A stretch of DNA of 64,000 nt from Microthrixaceae bacterium (GCA_023957995.1 JAMLGK010000008.1:1-64000); one strand, 5' to 3'. Positions 16,027-24,523 are shown, numbered from the stretch's first letter. Program-made: numbers and translations. The notes: generated from the letters alone by a model not told the origin.

Positions 16027-17580
16027 TCAGAACAGACGGGGGATCGTGGTGGTCGGTGGGATCACGATGCTGGGCGGCGTCCACACGATGGGCGGCGGCA
16101 CGACGAAGACCGGCGGGTCGGTCTGTCCCTGACCCGTGCCCTGGTTGCCGCCCGGATTCTTGGGGTCGTAGCCGGGGTTCTTCGGATCGTAGACAGGTGC
16201 GTCGTAGATGCCTCCGGGGGATGTCGCTCCCGGATCGGTCTGGGTCCCACCTTCTCCCGGATCCTGTGGCGTAGGCGTCACCACACCGCCGTCGGGGTCT
16301 CCCTCAGATCCGGGGATGCCGGGCTCGTCGGGGGTGGCATCGGGGTTGCCGGAGCCATCGCCGTCGGTCGGGGCTGGAGGGTCTCCCGGCTCCGTCTCCG
16401 GTTCCCCCACCGAGGATGGATCCTCTCCGGGCGAGATGACCGTGGTCGGGACCTCCGGGGTGGTCTCGGCAACTGTGGGAGGGATCGGAGCCACTGGGGA
16501 TTCATCACCCACTCCGTCCGACACGCCATCGTCGACCACTGCCCCCAATCCCACGAGAACGACGATTGCGACCACAGCCCCTGCAGCGAACTGGGCAAGC
16601 CGGCGACCGCGGCGCCGTTTCCGTGGAAACCCATCACTCGACCAGGGGCGAGCGGTCTCGCTCGCAACGATCGACGGTCCCTGTTCCAGCACCCGTTCGC
16701 GCACCGAAATGGGTGCCGCCAACACTGCCGATTGGGCCGCCTGACTGAGCGCCACCCCGGCCAGCAGCGCCTTGGGCAGGCGGGACCTCATCCTCGAACA
16801 ACGGTCGCAGCGCTCGACGTGCCGCGCGAAGCGCTTGCGCCAGAGCACGTCGTAGGTGCCGTCCCAACGTTGGGCCACACGGTCGAGGTCGCCACACTGC
16901 TCGCGGCCTGCCGACACGACCAACAACGCCCCCGCCGAGCGCTCGAAACGCTCCCGCATCCGATGGGTCATCTGGTAGGAGTGCTCGAGTGTCACCCCCA
17001 GCGCGTCGGCCAGTTCCTGACCATCGAGGCCCTGGGCGACACTGAGTTCGAGCACCATGCGATCACGCTCGTCGAGGCCGCCCGCGGCGCTCTGCACCAG
17101 CTGGGCCAACGCCGCTGGGTCTGCGGCGTTGAGCTCGGCTGTCGAATCGACCGCCGGCGCCTCGAGCACCGTCGGGTCACTCGCCAGGGCCGCCATGTCG
17201 TCCAACTCCTCGAACGGACGCACCTTCGAGCGTGCTCGACTGCGCTTGTAGACCTCGTTGCGGGCGATCGCGTACAACCAGCTGCGCAGCTTGGCCGGAT
17301 CGCGCAGTTGGTGCAGGCGTTGCAGCGCGACCAGGAACACCTCCGCGCACGCATCGGCTCCTTCGTCCCGGTCGCCCAACATGTGCACGCACATCGTGTT
17401 GATGCGGTCCGCGTACCGGTCGTAGAGATCCGCCATGGCCACTCGGTCGCCCGCCAGCACCCCGGCCACCAGCTGTGCGTCCAGATCCAGCTCCCGGGTG
17501 TCGCCGGCGCTGGCCGGTGCATCGCCCGCGACGCGAGTCGGGCTCGGTGAAGCGGTTGGTGTGGGTGTGCTCTGGTCCAT
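16027..17580 (-). CDS. ECF-type sigma factor fused to zinc-finger, membrane helix and Pro-rich outside tail
   Basis: 517 residues from MDQSTPTPTA. Sigma region 2 occupies about 47-115 (LYDRYADRINTMCVHML, then LRSWLYAIARNEVYKR) and region 4 about 168-215 (LDERDRMVLELSVAQG plus a helix-turn-helix). After it comes HVERCDRC, an exact HX3CX2C anti-sigma zinc-finger pattern (His254, Cys258, Cys261). Then follow a basic stretch, one transmembrane helix (about 329-348), and about 170 residues rich in Pro/Gly/Thr/Asp. The fusion means the sigma factor is probably held at the membrane by its own anti-sigma module. An LAFTG surface protein gene is just upstream. Confidence 0.85.
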   Translation of the reverse strand: MDQSTPTPTASPSPTRVAGDAPASAGDTRELDLDAQLVAGVLAGDRVAMADLYDRYADRINTMCVHMLGDRDEGADACAEVFLVALQRLHQLRDPAKLRSWLYAIARNEVYKRSRARSKVRPFEELDDMAALASDPTVLEAPAVDSTAELNAADPAALAQLVQSAAGGLDERDRMVLELSVAQGLDGQELADALGVTLEHSYQMTHRMRERFERSAGALLVVSAGREQCGDLDRVAQRWDGTYDVLWRKRFARHVERCDRCSRMRSRLPKALLAGVALSQAAQSAVLAAPISVRERVLEQGPSIVASETARPWSSDGFPRKRRRGRRLAQFAAGAVVAIVVLVGLGAVVDDGVSDGVGDESPVAPIPPTVAETTPEVPTTVISPGEDPSSVGEPETEPGDPPAPTDGDGSGNPDATPDEPGIPGSEGDPDGGVVTPTPQDPGEGGTQTDPGATSPGGIYDAPVYDPKNPGYDPKNPGGNQGTGQGQTDPPVFVVPPPIVWTPPSIVIPPTTTIPRLF

Positions 17581-17752
17581 GAGGGTTGGTGCGGGAAGTA
17601 GCGCCGCAGCGTGAACCTGCTCCGTGGCTCGGCGCTCCGGCCCTTCCAGTGAAGCGTCCCAATGCTGTTCTTGCACGGGAACGCCCGCGGAAATCCAGGT
17701 TCCGGCAGCAAACCCGGCATCTCCGGGCTCCACGAACCGCCTGGCGCGACCG

Positions 17753-17782
17753 GGGGAACACCGGTGTGAACCGGTGTTCCCC
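17753..17782 (-). terminator. Strong 12-bp hairpin after the LAFTG protein gene
   Basis: Perfect 12-bp arms GGGGAACACCGG/CCGGTGTTCCCC with a 6-base loop, about 57 bp past the stop of the surface protein gene and 170 bp before the sigma factor start. There is no U-tract. It is probably a terminator or attenuator separating the two genes. Confidence 0.55.
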
Positions 17783-17838
17783 TGCGACCTCGGCGAGCCG
17801 GTGCCCGGACCGACGGGCATCCTCGACGATGTCATCGT

Positions 17839-18666
17839 TCACGCCTCGGTCCCGGCCGAATCCTGCGAGCGACGCTTGGCGCTCATCGACAGTCCGGCAG
17901 CCACTGCACCCGCGGCCAGCACACCTGCGCCGACCAGAGGAAGGGTGAGGCCGCTCCCGGTGAAGGCGAGTTCGCCGTCCGCCCTCTCAGCGGTCTTTCC
18001 CTCGACCTCGGTGTCTTCGTACACCGCCGTCGTGGTGACCTCGGGGGTGGTGGTCGTCGTCTCAGGTGTGGTCGTGGTGGGTTCGTTCGGCTCGTCTCCG
18101 TCTTCCTGGGGGCATTCATCGGCGAGTTCGCAGTCCGGCTCTTCATCACCGGGGCACTTCTCGGGGTACTTCGCTGCGAAGTCCTCGTCGCCACAGTCAG
18201 ACCCCTGCGGGACCTTGGCGTCATCGGCGAGCTCGGGTCGCACCCGCTCGAGGTCTCCGGGCTGCAGCTGGACGAGCGAATCCGCCTCCTCGGCGTGCAC
18301 ATCCCCCTCGGCGGGCTCGGGTTCCGCGTCGTCGTCGGGCAGGGTGTAGCCCTCGGGGAGGATGGCACCCTCGCCGACCAGGTCCTTCACCGTCGGGATC
18401 TTCATCTCGGGAAGCTCGGCGGTCTGCAAGCTGGGGGGCTCCCAGGCGGGGATCTCACCCTCGATGCTGTGCCCGCCGGCGGGCCCGGTCTCAGCAGCTG
18501 CGGTACCGGTGCCGAGAGCAGCACCGCCGACGGCGAACGCTGCCAGAACCATCATCCGGGCGCCGTTGCGGCGGACCCGCTTGTTGGGATTGTTCCTGAC
18601 CCTGCGTGCCTCGTTGCGGTTGGTCCTCGAAGTGCTGGTGTTCGAAGTGCTGGTGGTGGTTTCCAT
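17839..18666 (-). CDS. Secreted cell-wall protein with LAxTG sorting signal
   Basis: 275 residues. A long basic N-terminus (about 1-36, Arg/Asn-rich) leads into a hydrophobic signal (MMVLAAFAVGGAALG) ending at an Ala-rich cleavage site. The mature part is acidic with several Cys (DCGDEDFAAKYPEKC, DCELADEC), then a Thr/Pro stalk, then LAFTG at about 233-237, a hydrophobic helix and a basic tail. This is the actinobacterial LAxTG form of a sortase signal (class E type). No sortase gene lies in the window. The Cys-rich domain is not recognised. Confidence 0.83.
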   Translation of the reverse strand: METTTSTSNTSTSRTNRNEARRVRNNPNKRVRRNGARMMVLAAFAVGGAALGTGTAAAETGPAGGHSIEGEIPAWEPPSLQTAELPEMKIPTVKDLVGEGAILPEGYTLPDDDAEPEPAEGDVHAEEADSLVQLQPGDLERVRPELADDAKVPQGSDCGDEDFAAKYPEKCPGDEEPDCELADECPQEDGDEPNEPTTTTPETTTTTPEVTTTAVYEDTEVEGKTAERADGELAFTGSGLTLPLVGAGVLAAGAVAAGLSMSAKRRSQDSAGTEA

Positions 18667-18719
18667 GTCTGTCTCCTCGTGAGGGGCGACACGTCGTCGC
18701 CGTCACGGTGCTGGAGACG

Positions 18720-18734
18720 GGAACCCGGGGTTCC
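18720..18734. promoter_or_regulatory. 15-bp perfect palindrome upstream of the LAFTG gene
   Basis: GGAACCC-G-GGGTTCC lies 54-68 bp before the start of the surface protein gene. It contains GGAAC in both orientations, the usual ECF -35 word, but no CGTC-type -10 lies 16-17 bp away. An operator is more likely than a sigma promoter. Confidence 0.35.
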
Positions 18735-18746
18735 TGACACTTTTCG

Positions 18747-18773
18747 CGGAGAATTCCCGGAATTTCTTCTCCG
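18747..18773 (-). terminator. Hairpin after the FHA-like gene
   Basis: Arms CGGAGAA/TTCTCCG with a 13-base interior that itself holds a TTCCCGGAA palindrome, 17 bp past the FHA-like stop codon. There is no U-tract. It is a candidate terminator. Confidence 0.4.
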
Positions 18774-18789
18774 GGAGCCGCTACGGGGC

Positions 18790-19524
18790 TCAATCGCCCG
18801 GGTCGACCACCCGCGAGGTGGCCGCCCTCACGAGCGCAAGGTCGTTGCGGGTCACCACCCCGTTCGACAGCGCCCAGCTCAACAAGGTCTCCCGCCGACC
18901 GTCGGCATTCAGGCCCACGGCACCCTTCACCCCCGGGACTCCCGCTCTGTGCAGCTTCTCGCAGACCACGTCCAGCTTTCGGTTGAACTTGTTGGCCGAC
19001 CAGCCGAGCCGTGCCGCCATCACGCTTCCGCCTTCGATGCGACCGGTCCGGAGCTTCGACTCGAACAATGCGACCACCAGCAGGTGCTGCTCGGGCGACA
19101 GCGGTACGTCTCCGAAGTCGACCGTGGCGGTACCTACCACCTCACCCGCGGCATCGGCACGAAGGGGCTCGCCGCTGCGCACCCCGTTCAGCTCGTAGCT
19201 GGTCGGGCCGGCGGTGAAGCGCACCACGAACGTGCGGGCAACGATCGGGAGCTGCTGACCGGGTGCCAGCTCCACCAGGGTGCCCGAGTCCACGTCGAGC
19301 AGCTCGAGCCGGCTACGGGTGCCCAGGTTCTGCACCCACCACACCCCTTCGCGACACACGAAGCGTCCGACCAGGCGGTGCATGAACTGGTTGTCGTCGA
19401 CCTCGAGGTCTGCTGCGCGGCCGAAGGTCAGGTCGTCGCCGTCCGCGAGGTCACGCCTGTCCCCGAGGAACTCGACCGCGAGCTTGCCGGCATCGCGAGA
19501 ACCGCTCATTCGCTCCGTCCGCAT
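18790..19524 (-). CDS. FHA-like domain protein with C-terminal helical domain
   Basis: 244 residues. The N-terminal half looks like an FHA beta-sandwich: DDLTFGRAADLEVDDNQFMH has the Gly-Arg start, and VQNLGTRSRLELLD matches the Asn-x-Gly turn, though the usual Ser-x-x-His is altered. FHA domains bind phosphothreonine. The C-terminal half (about 135-235) is helical, with LSPEQHLLVVALFE and MAARLGWSANKFNRKLDVV resembling a winged-helix fold. A Ser/Thr kinase operon lies next door on the same strand, so a kinase-target link is plausible. A second start MSGSRDAG is 15 bp in. Confidence 0.65.
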   Translation of the reverse strand: MRTERMSGSRDAGKLAVEFLGDRRDLADGDDLTFGRAADLEVDDNQFMHRLVGRFVCREGVWWVQNLGTRSRLELLDVDSGTLVELAPGQQLPIVARTFVVRFTAGPTSYELNGVRSGEPLRADAAGEVVGTATVDFGDVPLSPEQHLLVVALFESKLRTGRIEGGSVMAARLGWSANKFNRKLDVVCEKLHRAGVPGVKGAVGLNADGRRETLLSWALSNGVVTRNDLALVRAATSRVVDPGD

Positions 19525-19526
19525 GA

Positions 19527-19558
19527 CCTACCCACGAGTTCGCCTACCCACGAGTTCG
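19527..19558. repeat. 16-bp tandem duplication
   Basis: Two identical copies of CCTACCCACGAGTTCG, just upstream of the FHA-like start codon and 28 bp past the ABC permease stop in the other direction. It is one of six repeats in the window with a period of exactly 16 bp. Confidence 0.95.
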
Positions 19559-19586
19559 AGGGTACCGATGCTGGACGGGACGCGGT

Positions 19587-20372
19587 TCACGCCCAGGTCG
19601 AGCGCGGCTTGTCGGCATCGAACAGCAGCGCTCCGACCGCCAGGAACAACACCGCGAAGCCCACGAGCACCAGGATCTCGGTCGACACCTCCGCGAGGTC
19701 GGCGCTGCGAAGGATGATCTTCTCGAAGCCCTTCACCGCCCAGTAGGTCGGTGTGGCCGGTGCGATGGCCTGTGCCCACCCGGGCAGCGTGTCGAACGGT
19801 GTGAGCGCCCCACCCACGCCGGCGAGCACCAGTGCTCCGAGGTATGCGAACGCGTTGTACTGCGCCTGCGAGGTGGCGAGCGCACAGGCGATCAGTCCAT
19901 AGGCGACGATCACCAGCGCCACCACCAACTCCAGGAGTGCGAGAGCCAGGAGCGATCCGGTCACCCGCATCGAGAAGAGCAGGGCGGCCGCACCCATGAC
20001 GAACCCGAACAACAGCAGCTGTTGCACATAGTTCACCATCATCTTGCCGGCCATGATCTGATGGGGCGCCACGCCCATGGACCGCACGCGGTTCCAGGTA
20101 CCCCACCCGTACTCGCCCAGGAAGAAGTGCCCGAAGATGGCGAGGCTCATGAAGCCGAACATCGTTGCCTGGCCCGGAGCCGCGAGGCTCGCGCCGTTGG
20201 CAGGCACGCCGGGTTCGGTGAACTCGAGGAACAGGGTGAACGCTCCCTGGATGAACGACATGATCGCGAGGGGCATGACGAAATAGAGCAGCACGGGTAT
20301 GTACTCGCTGCGCAGCAGGCTCACCTCCTGACGGGCCACGACCCTCAGGGTCCTCGCGGAGTTGCCGCTCAT
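19587..20372 (-). CDS. ABC-2 type transporter permease
   Basis: 261 residues with about six hydrophobic helices (for example YIPVLLYFVMPLAIMSFI, ALALLELVVALVIVAYGLIA, LVLVGFAVLFLAVGALLF) and the ABC-2 feature RVRSMGVAPHQIMAGKM between helices 2 and 3. ABC-2 permeases export drugs, lipids or polysaccharides. The start overlaps the ATPase stop as ATGA. It is the last gene of the kinase/GNAT-like/ABC operon. The substrate is unknown. Confidence 0.88.
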   Translation of the reverse strand: MSGNSARTLRVVARQEVSLLRSEYIPVLLYFVMPLAIMSFIQGAFTLFLEFTEPGVPANGASLAAPGQATMFGFMSLAIFGHFFLGEYGWGTWNRVRSMGVAPHQIMAGKMMVNYVQQLLLFGFVMGAAALLFSMRVTGSLLALALLELVVALVIVAYGLIACALATSQAQYNAFAYLGALVLAGVGGALTPFDTLPGWAQAIAPATPTYWAVKGFEKIILRSADLAEVSTEILVLVGFAVLFLAVGALLFDADKPRSTWA

Positions 20373-21388
20373 GGCTCACCCCGATCGCCGCCCGGTGAGG
20401 TGGCCTGTCCGCCGGTGCCCGGTGACGGGGTGACGGGGGTTCCGGACGCGTTGGCCCGGCGCGTTATTCGTACGTACGCGTTCTCGAAGCTGGGCGCGTG
20501 GATCTGTGCCGAGACCAGCTGTCCCCGCGCTTCGTCGCCCAGCTGATCGACGAGGTCGGCCACCGTCGTGGACACCTCCGGGAGTCGCACGACCGCAACG
20601 GTCTGGTCGTCCTGGGTGGTTCGGATCTGGTCCAGATCGTTGCTCAGAGGGCCGGGCAGCGCCACGGTGGATCCGTTGAAGCGGAGCTCGCCCAGGGGAG
20701 GTGAGTGGGTGGCGACGAGTTCGTCGACGGTGCCCTTGGCGAGAACTCGACCGTGGTCGAGGACGACCACGCGGGACGCCAGCTGTTCCACCTCGGTCAT
20801 CTGGTGTGTCGAGTACAACACCGCCGCGCCGGCTTCAGCGCTGTCGCGCACGAACTGGAGCAACTGCAACCTGGCGTCGATGTCGACCCCGACGGTTGGT
20901 TCGTCGAGCAGGAGCACCTCGGGGTCGTGCATCAGCGCGAGCCCCGTGTGCAGCCGGCGGCGCTGGCCACCCGAGAGCTCGCGCGCCTTTCGGTCCAGCA
21001 GCTCGCTCAGCAGCAGATCCCCTGCCACCTCGGCCACGCGACGATCGAGTGGGTCTCCACGCAGCCCTGCGAGTGATCCGAAGTACGCCAGGTTCCTCCG
21101 CGCGCTGAGGGTCGGATACAGCGCCTCCTCCTGTGGAGCCAGGCCCAGGTGATGGGTCGGCGTGCCACCGTTGGCGGTCGTCTCGTGACCCATGACCGTC
21201 ACGGTGCCTTCATCTGCTGCCATCAACCCTGCGGCGATGGACATGAGCGTCGACTTGCCCGCGCCGTTGTTTCCGACCAGCGCCACGACCTCGCCACAGG
21301 CGACCGAGAAGGAGACCCCATCGAGTGCAACGACCGGCGATTCACCCTTGTCATAGGTCTTGCTGATGTTCGATACGTCGAGACTCAT
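20369..21388 (-). CDS. ABC transporter ATP-binding protein
   Basis: 339 residues from the ATG that overlaps the upstream stop (ATGA); an earlier in-frame GTG is possible. Walker A is GNNGAGKST, the signature is ARELSGGQRRRLHTGLAL, Walker B is VLLLDEPTVGVD, and the switch His is in YSTHQM. The about 95-residue C-terminal extension (after VDELVATH) resembles the small regulatory domain of drug or lipid export ATPases. It powers the adjacent ABC-2 permease. Confidence 0.93.
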   Translation of the reverse strand: MSLDVSNISKTYDKGESPVVALDGVSFSVACGEVVALVGNNGAGKSTLMSIAAGLMAADEGTVTVMGHETTANGGTPTHHLGLAPQEEALYPTLSARRNLAYFGSLAGLRGDPLDRRVAEVAGDLLLSELLDRKARELSGGQRRRLHTGLALMHDPEVLLLDEPTVGVDIDARLQLLQFVRDSAEAGAAVLYSTHQMTEVEQLASRVVVLDHGRVLAKGTVDELVATHSPPLGELRFNGSTVALPGPLSNDLDQIRTTQDDQTVAVVRLPEVSTTVADLVDQLGDEARGQLVSAQIHAPSFENAYVRITRRANASGTPVTPSPGTGGQATSPGGDRGEP

Positions 21389-22302
21389 GGGTTGGGAGCG
21401 CACGCAGATCGGGCGGCGTCATCGATGTCCGCACTGCCTGTCCGGCGCGGCCGAAGGCGCCTGTCGAGCATTCTCCGAGTGGTTCCGAACAACTCTCCGA
21501 GCCCGCGCCACACAGTCCGGTGATCGAACTCCGCGAGTAGCAGCACCGTGTCACCTCGAGTGGGGTCCATGTGAGCTCGGAAGTAGTCGTCCACGACCCG
21601 ATTGCCGGAACTCGCGCCGGGACGCTGACGAGGTGTGGTCCTTCCGTGCAGCACGCTGTAGCGGGGGTCGTACTCGGCCCAGGGATACATGTCCCGTGCC
21701 ACACGCGGTGCGAGTGCGCGCAGGTCTTCTGAAGGCTGCCCGAAGTCTGCGGGGAACATCTTCGTCTGTTGGGGGAACCGCTCGGTCCAACCGGTCATGA
21801 CCACCGGATTCAGCATGTCGGACACGAGGAGGAACTGCCCCCACGGCCGGCGGAGGAAGGACCGATGAGCCACTCGGGCCGAGATGGAGAACCCGATTCC
21901 TCCACGCTGATGGCTGGGGCGCACATATCCGCTCTGCATGTGGATGCAGATCCGACCGGCGTAGGGGAACGAAGCGTAGAGGGTGAACCCGACCAACCGA
22001 TCGGCGTCCCACACGAGATAGGCGTTCGTATCGACTCTGGCCCGATCCCGCCGCGATTCCCAGTCGGATGACGCCCATTCGTTGTCGCCAGCACCGGTGG
22101 TTGCCTCGACGATGACCTCCGACATCTCGTCCCACCGTCGGTCGAATACCGAGTCACTCAGGGTGGCGAGGTTCACATGCTCGTACCTCAGCCGACTCGT
22201 TGTTCGACGCCGCCTTCTGGAGTTGGCGGCAGACGCAAGGTTGCTCGATCCACCGTCTCGTCGCGCCCGGTTGGTGAGGTCCGACATCGGTGCCGCCGTC
22301 AT
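21385..22302 (-). CDS. GNAT-like protein, family not recognised
   Basis: 305 residues. The centre has a GNAT-like strand and loop: YLVWDADRLVGFTLYASF, then SGYVRPSHQRGGIGFSISAR, where QRGGIG fits the acetyl-CoA loop. The remainder (WTERFPQQTKMFPADFGQP, HMDPTRGDTVLLLAEFD) is unlike common GNATs. The N-terminal 40 residues are basic and Ser/Arg-rich. The gene overlaps the kinase stop by ATGA and the ABC ATPase start by ATGA, so it is tightly coupled with both. It may modify the exported product or a lipid, which is a guess. Confidence 0.68.
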   Translation of the reverse strand: MTAAPMSDLTNRARRDGGSSNLASAANSRRRRRTTSRLRYEHVNLATLSDSVFDRRWDEMSEVIVEATTGAGDNEWASSDWESRRDRARVDTNAYLVWDADRLVGFTLYASFPYAGRICIHMQSGYVRPSHQRGGIGFSISARVAHRSFLRRPWGQFLLVSDMLNPVVMTGWTERFPQQTKMFPADFGQPSEDLRALAPRVARDMYPWAEYDPRYSVLHGRTTPRQRPGASSGNRVVDDYFRAHMDPTRGDTVLLLAEFDHRTVWRGLGELFGTTRRMLDRRLRPRRTGSADIDDAARSACAPNP

Positions 22303-24083
22303 TCGACTTCAAGACCCAACGTGTCGAGCTGTTGGCCGTAGTAGTCGATCACACCTCGGCGGGTAGCGGGAGTAGCCATGTGCAACCCTTCCTGCAGATC
22401 GCCGAACCAGTCCGGGTCACGTAGGTAGTCGATCAGTTCCGGATCGAGGGAGACCGCCTTGAGAAGAGCCTCCGGGTGCTCGGCGGAGAGAATCCGTCGG
22501 ATTTCGGGACTCCTGTCGAGAGTCTCGAAGAACCAGTCCGTTCGACTGGAGAGAAGCCCCTCGAAGAAGTCCCAGGCGTAGGTGGCCACGAGCAGTGCAG
22601 TGCGCCCGTCGAAGACTCCGTAGCTCCTCGGATCGTCGAAGAAGCCCTCCATGAAACGCCCATTGGTGAGGTTCGAGAAGATGGCCGAACTGAGCCTCAA
22701 CTTGCGGGACTTGAAGTCTGTCTTCACCGCCGGACACTCATTGGCGGCATACTCATTCGCCTCTGAGAAGACCCTGGCAGGCTCGAGCAGGTAGGTGGGC
22801 AGCCCGATTGGATCGAACGAACCGTTTTCTCCGTCATAGAGGAAGGACTTGCCGTCGTTCAGGACCCGGAGGTTCTCCGCAGTCACGACGGTGGCCAACT
22901 GGTCAACAGTGACATCCCCGCTCACCGGCCCGCGGTCGATGACGTGTCTCAGGAACGGGCGTGACAACTCTGCAAAATCCAGTGGATACCTGTTGAGTAG
23001 CCGATCGACGACTTCCACCGCCGATGCGCTCTGTTCCAGCTCGACGCTCACATCGGTGATCAGCTGCTCTCGGGCTCGAACGTAGGACTCGTACTCGCCA
23101 CAGAGGTCGAAAGCCGGTTCCACCTCTGAGACCGTCTGGACTTTCTGTTCGGGAGAACGGGCCAGAAGCGCCCCGATCACCGCCAGCAACGCCAGGATGG
23201 CGGCGCCGAACCAGAGACGACCTGAACGCCCCGCGCCGGCGGTGGCAGGAACGCGGGGGGCTCCCCCACCTCCGCCATCCAGAGCGGTGGCGAGCTGGGC
23301 TGAGCTCGGCCGCGTGCGCGGGTCCCTGTCATATGCCTTCTTCAGGAGTTCCGCGGTTTCGGGATCGGCACAGTGCTGGTCGAGCTCCACGCTGGGCATT
23401 CCCGTCTGGACCGCGGCGACCGCCTGGGCCAGCGTCAGGTCCTCGGGGAACGGGGTCCGGCCGGACTGGGCGAACCCCAGCGTCAGAGCGAGGCTGTACA
23501 CGTCGTTCGCGGCACTCGGACGTTCGCCGTCGAGCAGTTCGGGGGGGACGAAGCAGAGCGACCCCTCGATGCTGTCGAGGGTTCCCGAAGTCATGCCGGT
23601 CGCCCGTGCGATCCCGAAGTCGGCCAGCCTCGCCGAGCCGTCGGCGGCGAAGAGGACGTTGGACGGCTTCACGTCGCAGTGAACGACTCCCGCCTCGTGA
23701 GCTGCAGCGAGCGCGGATGACACCTCGGCCCCGACCCGTTCCCATGCAGGGTCATCGAGCGGGCCGGCATCTCGGACCCTGTCCTCGAGAGAGCCACCCG
23801 GTGCGTACTCCATGACGAGGTACGGAAACCCATCAGGGGTCACCCCCTGGCTGTAGAGCGAGACGATGTTGGCATGCCAGGAGAGACCTGCCTGTGCCCT
23901 CGCTTCTGTCATTACGCGGTCTGTCTCGTCGCCGGCGAACCTTCTGAAGACCTTGACCGCGACGGTGCGTCCGAGCGATCGCTGGGTGGCGCGGTACACC
24001 GACCCGGAGCTGCCGCGCCCCAGGAACTCGATGTCGTCCAGATCATCGCCGAGCAACTCGGCAACGCTCCCCCACGCCGTCAC
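22299..24083 (-). CDS. Transmembrane Ser/Thr protein kinase with uncharacterised outside domain
   Basis: 594 residues from a GTG. The kinase domain occupies about 15-270: Gly loop GRGSSGSV (22-29), ATP Lys44, Glu60, catalytic loop HCDVKPSN (135-142, HCD in place of HRD) and DFG at 155-157. A Gly-rich linker leads to one membrane helix (about 290-308). The outside part (about 309-594) has two Cys (in DLCGEYES and NECPAV) and no PASTA or known sensor repeat. It probably senses an envelope signal. It is first in a four-gene coupled operon ending in an ABC exporter. Confidence 0.9.
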   Translation of the reverse strand: MTAWGSVAELLGDDLDDIEFLGRGSSGSVYRATQRSLGRTVAVKVFRRFAGDETDRVMTEARAQAGLSWHANIVSLYSQGVTPDGFPYLVMEYAPGGSLEDRVRDAGPLDDPAWERVGAEVSSALAAAHEAGVVHCDVKPSNVLFAADGSARLADFGIARATGMTSGTLDSIEGSLCFVPPELLDGERPSAANDVYSLALTLGFAQSGRTPFPEDLTLAQAVAAVQTGMPSVELDQHCADPETAELLKKAYDRDPRTRPSSAQLATALDGGGGGAPRVPATAGAGRSGRLWFGAAILALLAVIGALLARSPEQKVQTVSEVEPAFDLCGEYESYVRAREQLITDVSVELEQSASAVEVVDRLLNRYPLDFAELSRPFLRHVIDRGPVSGDVTVDQLATVVTAENLRVLNDGKSFLYDGENGSFDPIGLPTYLLEPARVFSEANEYAANECPAVKTDFKSRKLRLSSAIFSNLTNGRFMEGFFDDPRSYGVFDGRTALLVATYAWDFFEGLLSSRTDWFFETLDRSPEIRRILSAEHPEALLKAVSLDPELIDYLRDPDWFGDLQEGLHMATPATRRGVIDYYGQQLDTLGLEVE

Positions 24084-24354
24084 AGCTCAACCGCCCCCTG
24101 TGTCCCTGTACTCCGCCAGCCACTAGAGGGTATGGCGGAAATGAACGCCGTTCAAGACCTCGCCACCGGGCAACTCTGCCCAGAGCAAGCTTTCGTAGCA
24201 GACACAACCGCCGGTGCCGTGCGATGTCCGCACCTCTTTCCTGCAGCGACTCTCCTTCCTGCAGAGATTCTCTGCCCAGAAGCTCTGCCCAGAGGCTGCG
24301 CCGCCAGCCGGCCTGCGATGGGGTGGGTCCGGAACATCTCCGGGGCAGACCGAT

Positions 24355-24384
24355 GGCGTGGCGGACGGTGGCGTGGCGGACGGT
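24355..24384. repeat. 15-bp tandem duplication
   Basis: Two identical copies of GGCGTGGCGGACGGT; the second runs directly into the left arm of the 15-bp hairpin. Confidence 0.92.
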
Positions 24385-24418
24385 GGCATCGCCGGGGCGA
24401 TTCGGCGATGCCACCGTC
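24379..24418. other. Perfect 15-bp inverted repeat (hairpin)
   Basis: Arms GACGGTGGCATCGCC and GGCGATGCCACCGTC match at all 15 positions, with a 10-base loop. It lies 106 bp before the LexA-like box and HNH start. It is too strong to be chance and is not at a gene end, so a leader structure, small RNA terminator or element end are all possible. Confidence 0.85.
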
Positions 24419-24523
24419 AGTAGGCCTGAGGGGGCCTTGTGTGAATGAGCTTCACCTTTCCGCGCCATCGAATCAATGGGGACGATTCCCCACTCGGGCG
24501 AATGTCGCACCCAGGTGGCATGA

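Larger units (their letters stand above)
24084..24523. other. 440-bp repeat-rich divergent intergenic region
   Basis: No gene is supported; the open frames here are interrupted or antisense extensions. The region lies between divergent starts (kinase left, DUF222/HNH right). It holds CTCTGCCCAGA-type words repeated three times (from 24174 and 24270), an 18-bp direct repeat around TTCCTGCAG (24238 and 24256), a 15-bp tandem repeat (24355-24384) and a perfect 15-bp hairpin (24379-24418). The density of repeats suggests a non-coding RNA, a decayed element or a complex regulatory leader. Confidence 0.5.

Noticed and set aside
15583..17550. 655-residue open frame on the plus strand
   Set aside because: Antisense shadow of the dehydrogenase and sigma factor genes, which have clear motifs on the minus strand.
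18720..18734. Considered as a promoter for the adjacent ECF sigma factor
   Set aside because: GGAAC is present, but a CGTC-type -10 at the normal 16-17 bp spacing is missing.
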